The notes under the pieces are model-generated. The model was not told where the DNA came from. It worked only from the letters and a program-made list of their open reading frames with translations, and ran no database searches. A stretch of 21,732 nucleotides of DNA from CAZHLD01 sp964533185 (GTDB taxonomy: Bacteria; Acidobacteriota; Terriglobia; Acidiferrales; UBA7541), in NCBI GenBank assembly GCA_964533185.1, contig CAZHLD010000055.1, forward strand, positions 1-21,732, read 5' to 3'. The position numbers and the translations under genes were made by a program. Position 1 is the first letter of the stretch. Each line of letters opens with the position of its first letter. Shown here piece by piece: positions 6,419-21,732 of the stretch.

Positions 6419-9133
6419 CTACTTTCTCGCACTGCCCATGGGAGCTATAGATGCCACTCCGATGGCCTCACGGAGCGCGGCAACCAGCTCGGAAATCTGA
6501 AACGGTTTTTCCAGCACACGCATACCGCCCTGCCTGAGCGATTCAATCTTGTTGGAATTCAGCAGGTCTCCGGTCATCAGGATCAGTGCCGGCGCCGGCA
6601 TTCCAAATCCCGGTTGGTTAATTCTCTGCAGCTCGATAATAAACTCAGGCCCGGGCGAACTCGGCAGATTCAGGTCACACAAGATCGCGTCGTATTGCCT
6701 CTGGGCTGCCAGTTCGAGTGCCTGCCGGGGATCGGCAGCACAATCCACAATGATTCCTCGACAGGACAGGCCATCTTGCACCAAGTCACGGATGCTCTCC
6801 TCATCGTCAACGATCAGCGCTCGGCGGCCCTGCAGACTAATCATATCGTTGCCCATGCCTGCTTCTCTAGCTGCCCCAGGCAGGAACTGTAGATGCGCTT
6901 CGTTTTCGACTCTTCCGCCGCCCGGAAGCGTTACCGTGAAGATGGAACCCCCGCCAGGCGCAGCCTGTACTTCGATGTTCCCGCCATGTTCCCGTACGAT
7001 CGCCATGCAGATACTTAGACCCAGCCCCGTCCCTCGGCCCGGCCGCTTGGTTGTGTAAAACGGGTCGAAGATTCGGGGTAATGCTTCCTTGGGGATTCCA
7101 GATCCATCGTCTTGCACGACCACCGAGACTCGATCCCCCTCGCTTCCGCACCGGATCCGGATGGTCCCATGGTCCCGCACGTCACGGATGGCCTGTTCGG
7201 CGTTGGTGATCAGGTTGAGAAAGACCTGCATCAGTTGGTTGGCATCGCCCAGGGCGCTGGGGAAGGTCTCACCCGGCGCATCTCCGGCTGCCGGTTGTAT
7301 CTCGACGTTGATTCTGTTGCTGCGCAGGGAGTGCTCATGCAGTTGAAGAGTCCTTCTGACCAATTCGGGGAGATTAATCGGAGCCTCACGTGGCGCAGCG
7401 GGCCGCGAGAACGCCAGGAGGCTTTGCACGATGCTGGCTGCCCGCTTGGCCTGCCGATGAACGAGGTCCAATTGTCTCTGTGTTGCATCTTCGGGCGCTC
7501 GCTCCCGCAGCAATTCGCTGACCCCAAGAATGGCCGTCAGCGGATTATTCAGCTCGTGAGCTACCCCCGCGATCATCTGTCCCATTGCTGCCAGTTTCTC
7601 TGATTGGATCAACTGCTGCTCCATCCGTTTCAGGTCTGTGACGTCACGCGAGGAGGCGATCACCCCTGCAATTTGTCCCCCGGTGTCATAAAGAGGGCTG
7701 GCAGTTGCCCGGAAGACTCGCCATCCCCCTTGTTTGTGCTGGGGGCGATACTCCACCGTCCCGAACGTGCGAGAACCCTTCAATAAGTGGTTGAACATCT
7801 CCAGCATCGCTGGCCGGTCGTCAGGATTGGTCCGCTCACCCACCTTCTTGCCGATCAACTCTTGAGGCTCGAATCCCAGTGCTTCCTTGATGCGCGGGCT
7901 GACGTAGGTATAGCGGCCCTCCGCATCCAACACCACAATCAGGTCTGGAAGGCTCTCCACCAGGCGTCGAGCGAATTCGTGTTCTTGGTGCAGCCGTTTC
8001 TCCATCTCCCTGCGCTGCGTAATATCAACCAGCGTGCCCTGGTAGCGAACAATCTCGCCGGAAGAGTCCCGAATTGCTGTTGAGCTGTCCAGGCAGATGA
8101 TCTGTGACCCATCCTTGCGCCGCAGGACAATCTCGCAGTCCTCGATTGCTCCGCTCCGTTCCAGGGCGAGCAGCTCGGTAGACCGCTGGCTCGGGTCGAA
8201 GAACAAACTGTGTACGTTTACTCCTAGCAGTCCCTCCTTGCTCTCATAGCCCAGCATTCGCACCAGCGCCGGGTTTGCGTCCAGCAGCTTCCCGTCGGGT
8301 GTCGTGAAGTAGACTCCCTCTCGAAGCGTCTCAAATAATTCCGTAAAGAGTGCCTCGCTCTCCCGCAAGCGGGTGATGTCCCGTGCCAGTCCACTCGCGC
8401 CAACTACTTGACCATCCTTGATCATTGCCCGCAGGACGCAGTCGAACTGACGCACCATTCCCGACTTTTTCATCTTCACTCGCAGGATACCCGTCCAGTG
8501 CCCTCGGTCAACGAGCTGCGACCAGGCTCTCTGTGATACTTCACCGCTTAAAACCTCCAGGAATTCATCTATCCGATGCCCGATAATTTCGGAGAATGGT
8601 GCTTCCAGGAGTTCCACTACACTGCGGTTTGCCGCCAGGATCTCTCCCTTTGATGAAAGCAGGAACAGTAAGTCATCAAATGTGTCGATCAGATCCCTGT
8701 AGCCTTGTTGCGAACGCGACACGATATCTAGGAGCTGTTCAAATTGTTCGCTGGACACTGGCTTTCCCCCGGGTCGCTCCAATCCACGGACCAGCCCGCG
8801 CAGTTCTGCAACCTGTTTCGATTTCTGCCAAACAAAGACGGCAAGCAAAACGATCAGCAGCACCACGCCGATTAGCAGAGCTTCCAGCCGGAAGGAGAGG
8901 TGTCGCAAGGTATCCCAAGAGAGGACGGCGAATCCTGCAACAAGTAAGATCAGCAGGCCGATAGCTGCTCGCCAGAGTTCAGATTCTTTCAGCTCAAGTT
9001 GGGCCAGCCGTGCCCCTGCTTCGCTGCCCATCTCGTTCTGGTTTGGAGCGCTATCGGCCGACCTCGGTTCCGTGCCGGCTCTCCGTGAGGTGCTTTCTCG
9101 TCCAAGAGATGAATGTGATTTATGTTCTGCCAT
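6419..9133 (-). CDS. Membrane hybrid histidine kinase with three PAS domains and a C-terminal receiver
   Basis: This 904-residue sensor kinase has two membrane segments (about 53-73 and 84-102) with almost no periplasmic loop, so sensing is probably cytoplasmic or within the membrane. Three PAS domains follow (about 145-257, 262-373 and 388-502). The HisKA H-box is VAHELNNPLTAIL with phospho-acceptor His526. The ATPase domain shows the N-box (NLITNAEQAI, Asn644), DDGSGIP (Asp675), RIFDPFYTTK and GRGTGLGLSI (699-708). A C-terminal receiver has Asp776-Asp777, phospho-acceptor Asp820 (ILCDLNLP), Thr854 and Lys877. No DNA-binding output domain or separate regulator gene is adjacent, so phosphate may pass to a distant partner or the receiver may restrain the kinase. 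I chose ATG 9133 with AGGGGCGG ahead. The open frame runs on to 9340 but would cross the rpoC terminator and its translation is unlike protein. Confidence 0.93.
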   Translation of the reverse strand: MAEHKSHSSLGRESTSRRAGTEPRSADSAPNQNEMGSEAGARLAQLELKESELWRAAIGLLILLVAGFAVLSWDTLRHLSFRLEALLIGVVLLIVLLAVFVWQKSKQVAELRGLVRGLERPGGKPVSSEQFEQLLDIVSRSQQGYRDLIDTFDDLLFLLSSKGEILAANRSVVELLEAPFSEIIGHRIDEFLEVLSGEVSQRAWSQLVDRGHWTGILRVKMKKSGMVRQFDCVLRAMIKDGQVVGASGLARDITRLRESEALFTELFETLREGVYFTTPDGKLLDANPALVRMLGYESKEGLLGVNVHSLFFDPSQRSTELLALERSGAIEDCEIVLRRKDGSQIICLDSSTAIRDSSGEIVRYQGTLVDITQRREMEKRLHQEHEFARRLVESLPDLIVVLDAEGRYTYVSPRIKEALGFEPQELIGKKVGERTNPDDRPAMLEMFNHLLKGSRTFGTVEYRPQHKQGGWRVFRATASPLYDTGGQIAGVIASSRDVTDLKRMEQQLIQSEKLAAMGQMIAGVAHELNNPLTAILGVSELLRERAPEDATQRQLDLVHRQAKRAASIVQSLLAFSRPAAPREAPINLPELVRRTLQLHEHSLRSNRINVEIQPAAGDAPGETFPSALGDANQLMQVFLNLITNAEQAIRDVRDHGTIRIRCGSEGDRVSVVVQDDGSGIPKEALPRIFDPFYTTKRPGRGTGLGLSICMAIVREHGGNIEVQAAPGGGSIFTVTLPGGGRVENEAHLQFLPGAAREAGMGNDMISLQGRRALIVDDEESIRDLVQDGLSCRGIIVDCAADPRQALELAAQRQYDAILCDLNLPSSPGPEFIIELQRINQPGFGMPAPALILMTGDLLNSNKIESLRQGGMRVLEKPFQISELVAALREAIGVASIAPMGSARK

Positions 9134-9176
9134 TACCGCCCCTGTTGCTTGTCTCAGAGCTGGAAATGGGGCATCC

Positions 9177-9190
9177 GACTCAATTGAGTC
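9177..9190. promoter_or_regulatory. Perfect 14-base palindrome, candidate operator for the kinase gene
   Basis: GACTCAATTGAGTC is an uninterrupted 14-base palindrome 43 bases before the kinase start codon. It overlaps the end of a putative -10 box (9187-9192). It could be a repressor or activator site; no binding protein is identified. Confidence 0.35.
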
Positions 9191-9216
9191 TAGGGCTTGA
9201 TCTCGGTGTGGAACAA
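9187..9216 (-). promoter_or_regulatory. Putative promoter of the histidine kinase gene
   Basis: Read on the minus strand: TTGTTC (9216-9211), an 18-base spacer, then TAGACT (9192-9187). The -35 box matches three and the -10 box four consensus positions. It lies downstream of the rpoC terminator and upstream of the kinase ribosome binding site, where a promoter is needed. Confidence 0.3.
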
Positions 9217-9290
9217 CGGCTGGCCGGCTACAGTTTCCAGAACGCCAATATGGAACGAGCAGGAAGGAGAAACGGCGCCATTGCTCAAAC

Positions 9291-9329
9291 AAAAACGCCC
9301 CGACCCTTCCATGGAAGGACCGGGGCGTT
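9291..9329 (-). terminator. Rho-independent terminator of the rpoBC transcription unit
   Basis: On the minus strand AACGCCCCG pairs with CGGGGCGTT (9329-9321 with 9302-9294), with a CCTTCC/GGAAGG inner stem, followed by TTTTTGTTT. It lies 14 bases after the rpoC stop codon, as expected for the end of this operon. Confidence 0.92.
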
Positions 9330-9343
9330 CTCTTTCGCAATCG

Positions 9344-13561
<4,218 letters not shown>

Positions 13562-13568
13562 GGTTGTT

Positions 13569-13575
13569 CCTCCCT
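13569..13575 (-). promoter_or_regulatory. Ribosome binding site that fixes the rpoC TTG start
   Basis: AGGGAGG on the minus strand lies 7 bases before TTG 13561. There is no alternative ATG nearby in this frame, so this motif decides the start. It falls inside the 21-base rpoB-rpoC gap. Confidence 0.75.
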
Positions 13576-13582
13576 TTCCCGA

Positions 13583-18121
<4,539 letters not shown>

Positions 18122-18310
18122 TCTAGTTTACCTCATGGCCGTACAGTTGGCCCGGACACCAAGCGATACACTTTGCCCCCAAGCGCTGGCAAGAAAATAA
18201 AGCGCTCGGACATGCTGCCGCTGACGGTCCGGGCTGGACACGTTGAAAGGCTGTGAAACCCGGCTTAAAACGCGCGTAATCCAAATCCCTTCATCCGCCG
18301 CCCTGCCACA
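18122..18310 (-). promoter_or_regulatory. Untranslated rplL-rpoB intercistronic region
   Basis: These 189 bases are the only long gap inside the ribosomal-protein and polymerase block. In E. coli the equivalent gap holds an attenuator and an RNase III site that set rpoBC levels. Here I see an AGCGCT pair (18182-18187 and 18201-18206) and a CGGAC/GTCCG pair (18207-18211 and 18227-18231), but no T tract and no good promoter. The position suggests a control region; the mechanism is not shown. Confidence 0.35.
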
Positions 18311-18694
18311 CTACTTAATCTCGACCTTGGCGCCGACATCTTCGAACTTTTTCTTGATCGACGCGGCCTCGTCCTTATTGACGCCCTCTTTGACCGGTTT
18401 CGGCGCGCCATCCACCAGGTCCTTGGCTTCCTTCAAACCCAGGCTGGTGACCTCACGGACGGCCTTGATCACGTTGATCTTGTTCGCGCCTACTTCGGTC
18501 AGCACTACCGTGAACTCGGTCTTCTCTTCGGCCGCTGCTGCACCGCCTGCAGCCGCACCGCCAGCCATCACCACCGGCGCTGCCGCTGCAGCCGAGACGC
18601 CGAAAGTCTCTTCCATCTTTTTGACCAGATCGGCGGCCTCGAGCAACGTCAGGCCTTTGATGTCTTCCAGGATCGCTTCCACCTTGTTCGCCAT
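18311..18694 (-). CDS. rplL: 50S ribosomal protein L7/L12
   Basis: L7/L12 (127 residues; E. coli has 121) is the stalk protein that recruits translation GTPases. The N-terminal dimerisation helices (LTLLEAADLVKKMEETFGV) are followed by an Ala/Gly-rich flexible hinge (about 35-57) and the globular C-terminal domain EKTEFTVVLTEVGANKINV, IKAVREVTSLGLKEAKDLVD and a C terminus ending GAKVEIK. The hinge is rather long and Ala-rich. The start ATG 18694 has GGAGAGGAAA ahead. The gene follows rplJ by 38 bases, as expected for partners of one complex. Confidence 0.98.
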   Translation of the reverse strand: MANKVEAILEDIKGLTLLEAADLVKKMEETFGVSAAAAAPVVMAGGAAAGGAAAAEEKTEFTVVLTEVGANKINVIKAVREVTSLGLKEAKDLVDGAPKPVKEGVNKDEAASIKKKFEDVGAKVEIK

Positions 18695-18732
18695 TGCCGT
18701 TTCCTCTCCTCTTCGTGATTCGTGAACTTTTC

Positions 18733-19296
18733 TTACTCGCCCGCCGCGACAGGCTCAGAGCCTCCGCCATCGGACCCGAACTTGTTGGCCTTGACCGCTT
18801 CGTTTACCGTCACGGCCAGGTTCCGCGTCACCGCCGCCATCGCCGTTGCAATCCTCTGCGCCGGCGACTGCAGCAGAAACATGATCTTGCTGATCAGCTC
18901 TTCCTTCGAGGGCAACTGGGCCAGCTGTTGAATCTCCTCGATCGAAAGCACTCGCCCCTCGACGAGACCCGCCTTAAACTTGAAGGCCGGTACGTCCTTG
19001 GCCACCTTTGTCAGTACCTTGGCCAGCGCCACGGGGTCGTTCGCCGTATAGGCGATCGAATTCGTTCCCGTCAGGTTCTTGAAAAGCTGCTCGGATGGAG
19101 TGCCCGCCCCGGCGCGTTCGGCCAGCGTGTTCTTCACTACGCGGTATCGTCCCCCGATGGACTGCACGGCACGCCGCAGTTTGGTGTCGTCTTCAACCGT
19201 AATTCCCTGAAACGTTGTCAGAATCACCGTCGAGATCCGAGCCAGATCGCTCTTCAAGTCCTGCAGGTCTTTCTCTTTGTCGCTCCGCTTCTTCAT
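18733..19296 (-). CDS. rplJ: 50S ribosomal protein L10
   Basis: L10 (187 residues; E. coli has 165) anchors the L7/L12 dimers on the 23S rRNA through its C-terminal helix. Family features include the N-terminal KEKDLQDLKSDLARISTVIL, GGRYRVVKNTLAERA and the KAGLVEGRVLSIEEIQQLAQLP segment. The C terminus has a Gly/Ser extension (FGSDGGGSEPVAAGE) that lengthens the protein relative to E. coli. The start ATG 19296 has GGAGCGG ahead. Only 12 bases separate it from rplA, leaving no room for a separate L10-binding leader. Confidence 0.97.
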   Translation of the reverse strand: MKKRSDKEKDLQDLKSDLARISTVILTTFQGITVEDDTKLRRAVQSIGGRYRVVKNTLAERAGAGTPSEQLFKNLTGTNSIAYTANDPVALAKVLTKVAKDVPAFKFKAGLVEGRVLSIEEIQQLAQLPSKEELISKIMFLLQSPAQRIATAMAAVTRNLAVTVNEAVKANKFGSDGGGSEPVAAGE

Positions 19297-19308
19297 CGTT
19301 CCGCTCCG

Positions 19309-20022
19309 CTAGGCCGCCACAGCCATCGCTGCTTCCGCTTCGGCCAGATCAATCTGAATCCCCGGTCCCATCGTCGAAGTCAGCGTAACCTTCTTGACGT
19401 ACTTGCCCTTGGCCGCGGCCGGTTTAGCTTTTTGTATGGCCGCCAGCAGAGCTTGGGCGTTTTCAGCTAGTTTTTGCGCGTCGAAGCTGATCTTCCCGAT
19501 GGGCGAATGGACGATGCCGGCCTTCTCCACTCGGAATTCCACCTTGCCGGCTTTGATCTCTTTAACCGCTTTGGCTACTTCAAAGGTGACTGTGCCGGTC
19601 TTCGGGTTCGGCATCAGACCCCGCGGCCCCAGCACTTTCCCCAGCCGTCCCGCGGATTTCATCATGTCCGGCGTCGCAATCACCGCATCGAAGTCCGTCC
19701 ATCCCTCTTGAATCTTCTGCACCATGTCCTCGCCGCCGACGAAGTCCGCGCCGGCTTCTTGTGCCTCGCGGATCTTCTCTCCGCTGGCGATCACCAGCAC
19801 GCGCTTCGACTTGCCCAGGCCGTTCGGCAGCACCACCGTTCCGCGCACCACCTGGTCGGAATGCTTCGGGTCCACGCCCAGGTTCACCACGAGATCCACC
19901 GTCTCATCAAACTTGGCAAAGTGCGCCTTCTTCAGGATCTCAGCTGCCTCGGCAAGCTTGCAGGGCTTCGCCTCCATGAACTTTCGCGCCTTCTCCGTGT
20001 TCTTTCCCACCTTGCGGGGCAT
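19309..20022 (-). CDS. rplA: 50S ribosomal protein L1
   Basis: L1 (237 residues; E. coli has 234) forms the mobile stalk that helps release deacylated tRNA from the E site. The signature is clear: KFDETVDLVVNLGVDPKHSD near the N terminus, VIATPDMMKSAGRLGKVLGP, RGLMPNPKTGTVT and GKVEFRVEKAGIVHSPIGK. L1 also acts as a repressor of its own operon in several bacteria. The start ATG 20022 has GGAGAGGAG ahead. It follows rplK by 24 bases, the usual pair order. Confidence 0.98.
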   Translation of the reverse strand: MPRKVGKNTEKARKFMEAKPCKLAEAAEILKKAHFAKFDETVDLVVNLGVDPKHSDQVVRGTVVLPNGLGKSKRVLVIASGEKIREAQEAGADFVGGEDMVQKIQEGWTDFDAVIATPDMMKSAGRLGKVLGPRGLMPNPKTGTVTFEVAKAVKEIKAGKVEFRVEKAGIVHSPIGKISFDAQKLAENAQALLAAIQKAKPAAAKGKYVKKVTLTSTMGPGIQIDLAEAEAAMAVAA

Positions 20023-20046
20023 GACTTCTCCTCTCCTGCACTTGCC

Positions 20047-20475
20047 TTAGCCCTCGACCTCAATTCCCATGTTCCGCGCTGTGCCCATCACCGTTCGCAC
20101 AGCCGATTCCAAGTTGGTCGTATTCAGGTCCACGAGCTTGGTCTTTGCGATCTCTTCCACTTGCTTGCGCGTCACCTTCCCCACCTTGGTCCGGTTCGGC
20201 TCGGCCGAACCCTTTACGATTCCGGCGGCGCGCTTCAGTAGCTCCGAGGCCGGCGGCGTCTTGGTGATAAACGTAAACGTCCGGTCGCTGTAAATCGTCA
20301 CCAGCGCCGGGATGATCATCCCTTCCGGCTCTTTGCTCGTCTTGGCGTTGAACTGCTTGCAGAAATCCATGATATTCACGCCGTGTGGGCCCAGGGCTGT
20401 GCCCACTGGCGGCGCCGGCGTGGCTTTCGCCGCCGGCAATTGCAGTTTTACCTGTGATTGAACCTTTTTCGCCAT
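20047..20475 (-). CDS. rplK: 50S ribosomal protein L11
   Basis: L11 (142 residues, as in E. coli) binds the GTPase-associated centre of 23S rRNA and is needed for RelA activation. The N-terminal domain reads VKLQLPAAKATPAPPVGTAL and GPHGVNIMDFCKQFNAKT, including the proline-rich hinge that contacts thiostrepton. The C-terminal rRNA-binding domain follows (KRAAGIVKGSAEPNRTKVGK), ending in ESAVRTVMGTARNMGIEVEG. The start ATG 20475 has AAGGA ahead. It follows nusG by 48 bases and begins the L11-L1-L10-L12 series. Confidence 0.98.
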   Translation of the reverse strand: MAKKVQSQVKLQLPAAKATPAPPVGTALGPHGVNIMDFCKQFNAKTSKEPEGMIIPALVTIYSDRTFTFITKTPPASELLKRAAGIVKGSAEPNRTKVGKVTRKQVEEIAKTKLVDLNTTNLESAVRTVMGTARNMGIEVEG

Positions 20476-20523
20476 GGCCTATCCTTTGCCGAGTCCTCGT
20501 GCGGCTCCCTGCCGCCGCTTGCC

Positions 20524-21057
20524 TTACGCTATTTTTTCCACCTGTGCGAAATCCAGCTCCACAGGTGTAGACCGCCCGAAAATCGTCACCGAAATCTTCA
20601 GTGTGCTGCGGTCGCTGTTCACGTCTTCGACCACGCCGGTGAAGTTCGCAAACGGCCCGTCCACGATCCTCACCTGCTCGTTCCGCTCGAAAACCAGCCG
20701 GGGCTTCGGCTTGTCCACCGACGTGGTCACCCGGTGCAGGATGTTCTCCACTTCTTCCTCGCTGAGCGGAGAAGGCGTTTGCCCCGATCCCACAAAGCCG
20801 GTTACCCGCGGCGTGGACCGCACCACGTGCCAGGTGTAGTCATCCAGCTCCATCTCCACCAGCACGTACCCCGGATAAAACATCCGTGGCGAGACTATCT
20901 TCTTCCCCCCGCGCACCTCGACCACGTCTTCGGTGGGGATCATGAGCCGCCCGATCTTGTCTTCCAGACCGAACGCCTTCACCCGGCTCTCCAGGCTTTC
21001 CTTCACCTTTTTCTCGAATCCCGAGTAGGTGTGAATGATGTACCACTGCATCGCCAT
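20524..21057 (-). CDS. nusG: Transcription termination/antitermination factor NusG
   Basis: NusG (177 residues) binds the RNA polymerase clamp through its N-terminal NGN domain and links it to Rho or ribosomal protein S10 through the C-terminal KOW domain. The NGN domain shows MQWYIIHTYSGFEKKVKESL and SPRMFYPGYVLVEMELDD; the KOW domain is at about 126-160 (IVDGPFANFTGVVEDVNSDR, then the VTIFGRSTPVEL strand). Length and layout are canonical, with no insertion between domains. Starts at 21057 (MAMQ) or 21051 (MQ) are both possible; an AAGGAA lies 13 bases before the first ATG, closer to the ideal for neither. The gene is 15 bases after secE, the usual pairing. Confidence 0.97.
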   Translation of the reverse strand: MAMQWYIIHTYSGFEKKVKESLESRVKAFGLEDKIGRLMIPTEDVVEVRGGKKIVSPRMFYPGYVLVEMELDDYTWHVVRSTPRVTGFVGSGQTPSPLSEEEVENILHRVTTSVDKPKPRLVFERNEQVRIVDGPFANFTGVVEDVNSDRSTLKISVTIFGRSTPVELDFAQVEKIA

Positions 21058-21072
21058 TGCGGTTTCGTTTCC

Positions 21073-21366
21073 TTAAGACTTGAAGAACTGGATTACCTGC
21101 TCCACCAGCCGGCTTACGCCAAGATCCACCACAAAGAGATACAAACCGAAGAAGAATACCGTTACGATCACTACCGCCGTTGTCGCTCTCACGTCCGCCC
21201 AGGTTGGCCAGGTCACCTGCTTCATCTCCACCCGGACTTCGTGAAGGAACTGCCGGAATCGTCGCGGATACTCAAGCGCTCGCTGCGCCAAACTCCGCAC
21301 CGCGAAGGATGTTCCGCCGCTTCCCTGACCTTCTTCGTTCTTCACCTTGGTGACCTGTGTGGACAT
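21073..21366 (-). CDS. secE: Preprotein translocase subunit SecE
   Basis: SecE (97 residues) is the essential clamp of the SecYEG channel. It is the short form with one membrane segment (about 61-81, TTAVVIVTVFFFGLYLFVV) preceded by the conserved amphipathic helix and hinge FLHEVRVEMKQVTWPTWADV. The first 30 residues are hydrophilic and variable. The start ATG 21366 has no strong Shine-Dalgarno sequence. It lies between tRNA-Trp (56-base gap) and nusG, the common bacterial order. Confidence 0.95.
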   Translation of the reverse strand: MSTQVTKVKNEEGQGSGGTSFAVRSLAQRALEYPRRFRQFLHEVRVEMKQVTWPTWADVRATTAVVIVTVFFFGLYLFVVDLGVSRLVEQVIQFFKS

Positions 21367-21422
21367 CGCTTCGAATCTCTTAGCCTTGCTTTCGGCCCGC
21401 TCTTCTTCCGGTCTCCTGACGC

Positions 21423-21497
21423 TGGCAGGGGAGGAGGGATTCGAACCCCCACATCCGGTTTTGGAGACCGGCGGTCTACCGTTGAACCTACTCCCCT
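21423..21497 (-). tRNA. trnW: tRNA-Trp (anticodon CCA)
   Basis: The minus strand folds into a cloverleaf with acceptor stem AGGGGAG/CTCCCCT, a GGTT/GACC D stem, and anticodon stem CCGGT/ACCGG around loop CTCCAAA (anticodon CCA). The T arm is GGGGG-TTCGAAT-CCCTC, and G73 is followed by an encoded CCA (21423-21425). The position between rpmG and secE is common for tRNA-Trp in bacteria. It must be processed out of the polycistronic transcript. Confidence 0.97.
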
Positions 21498-21508
21498 TCC
21501 GGAGCTCT

Positions 21509-21658
21509 CTACTTCACTTCGCGATGCGCCGTGTGCTTGCGGCAGGTATTGCAGAACTTCCGCGTCTCCAGCCGGTCCGTATGCTTCTTCCGGTTCTTCG
21601 TTGTTGTGTAGTTCCGGTTTTTACAGTCGTTGCATTGCAGCGTGATGATCTCGCGCAT
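21509..21658 (-). CDS. rpmG: 50S ribosomal protein L33
   Basis: This 49-residue protein reads MREIITLQCNDCKNRNYTTT at the N terminus, then KNRKKHTDRLETRKFCNTCR and KHTAHREVK. That is L33 near the E site of the 50S subunit. The four-cysteine zinc site is complete (Cys9, Cys12, Cys36, Cys39), so this is the zinc-dependent C+ form. It starts at ATG 21658, 6 bases after the tuf stop, and ends 11 bases before tRNA-Trp. It is probably co-transcribed with tuf. Confidence 0.96.
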   Translation of the reverse strand: MREIITLQCNDCKNRNYTTTKNRKKHTDRLETRKFCNTCRKHTAHREVK

Positions 21659-21664
21659 CGCGTC

Positions 21665-21732
21665 TTACTCCAGGATTTCCGCCACGGCGCCGGCGCCGAC
21701 GGTATGGCCGCCTTCACGGATCGCAAACCGCA
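21665..21732 (-). CDS. tuf: Elongation factor Tu, C-terminal end (partial)
   Basis: Only the last 22 residues lie inside the window. They read RFAIREGGHTVGAGAVAEIL and end in E, followed by TAA at 21665-21667. This is the C terminus of EF-Tu domain 3, which delivers aminoacyl-tRNA to the ribosome. The rest of the gene lies beyond the right edge. The order tuf-rpmG-trnW-secE-nusG supports the call. Confidence 0.95.
   Translation of the reverse strand, partial: RFAIREGGHTVGAGAVAEILE

Noticed and set aside
6410..6426. GAAAGT-GGGCT-ACTTTC as a terminator between the converging secreted protein and kinase genes
   Set aside because: The stem is only 6 pairs, AT-rich, and lacks a T tract on either side. 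It also overlaps the kinase stop codon.
9134..9340. N-terminal extension of the histidine kinase
   Set aside because: It would run through the rpoC terminator hairpin and its own promoter region, and the translation looks non-protein. ATG 9133 is preferred.
18181..18231. Terminator or attenuator hairpin in the rplL-rpoB gap
   Set aside because: The AGCGCT and CGGAC/GTCCG pairs are short and no T tract follows, so no terminator can be called.
20458..21645. Plus-strand open frame of 395 codons opposite nusG, secE and tRNA-Trp
   Set aside because: It runs through a tRNA gene and three real genes on the other strand, so it is a shadow.

Overview
The window is GC-rich bacterial DNA dominated by the tuf-rpmG-tRNA-Trp-secE-nusG-rplK-rplA-rplJ-rplL-rpoB-rpoC block, all on the minus strand. 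Several features point to Acidobacteriota: the beta subunit of RNA polymerase carries a cysteine-rich insertion of about 61 residues near its N terminus, the accessory proteins look like acidobacterial conserved hypotheticals, and gatC-gatA sits without gatB. I hold this placement at about 0.7, because it rests on recalled family resemblance and not on a search.

Layout from left to right. Bases 1-270 are the end of an insertion sequence (ISNCY-like) reading leftwards out of the window, with a damaged transposase. Bases 441-3393 (+) form a probable operon: an HD-domain hydrolase, gatC, gatA (4-base overlap with gatC) and a DinB-like protein. A sparse stretch (3394-3693) leads to a 72-residue helix-turn-helix protein (+) and a strong bidirectional terminator. 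A secreted metallo-beta-lactamase-fold hydrolase (-) and a secreted protein of unknown function (+) are divergent, with a 276-base shared intergenic region. A large membrane hybrid histidine kinase (-, 6419-9133) converges on the secreted protein and lies downstream of rpoC, separated from it by a clear rpoC terminator.

From 9344 to the right edge the minus strand is the transcription and translation core. EF-Tu delivers aminoacyl-tRNA; L33, L11, L1, L10 and L7/L12 are 50S proteins; SecE belongs to the Sec translocon; NusG couples RNA polymerase to ribosome or Rho; beta and beta' are the catalytic core of RNA polymerase. Gaps from tuf to rplL are 6-56 bases, so the block is probably one long transcription unit. 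The only larger internal gap (189 bases) lies before rpoB.

This is mostly conserved housekeeping DNA and I see no new multi-gene system. The features most worth a second look are the paired zinc-ribbon-like insertion in RpoB, a second Ser/Gly/Asn-rich insertion near its C terminus, the internally deleted transposase with a hairpin over its ribosome binding site, a palindrome overlapping the putative kinase promoter, and two genes of unknown function.
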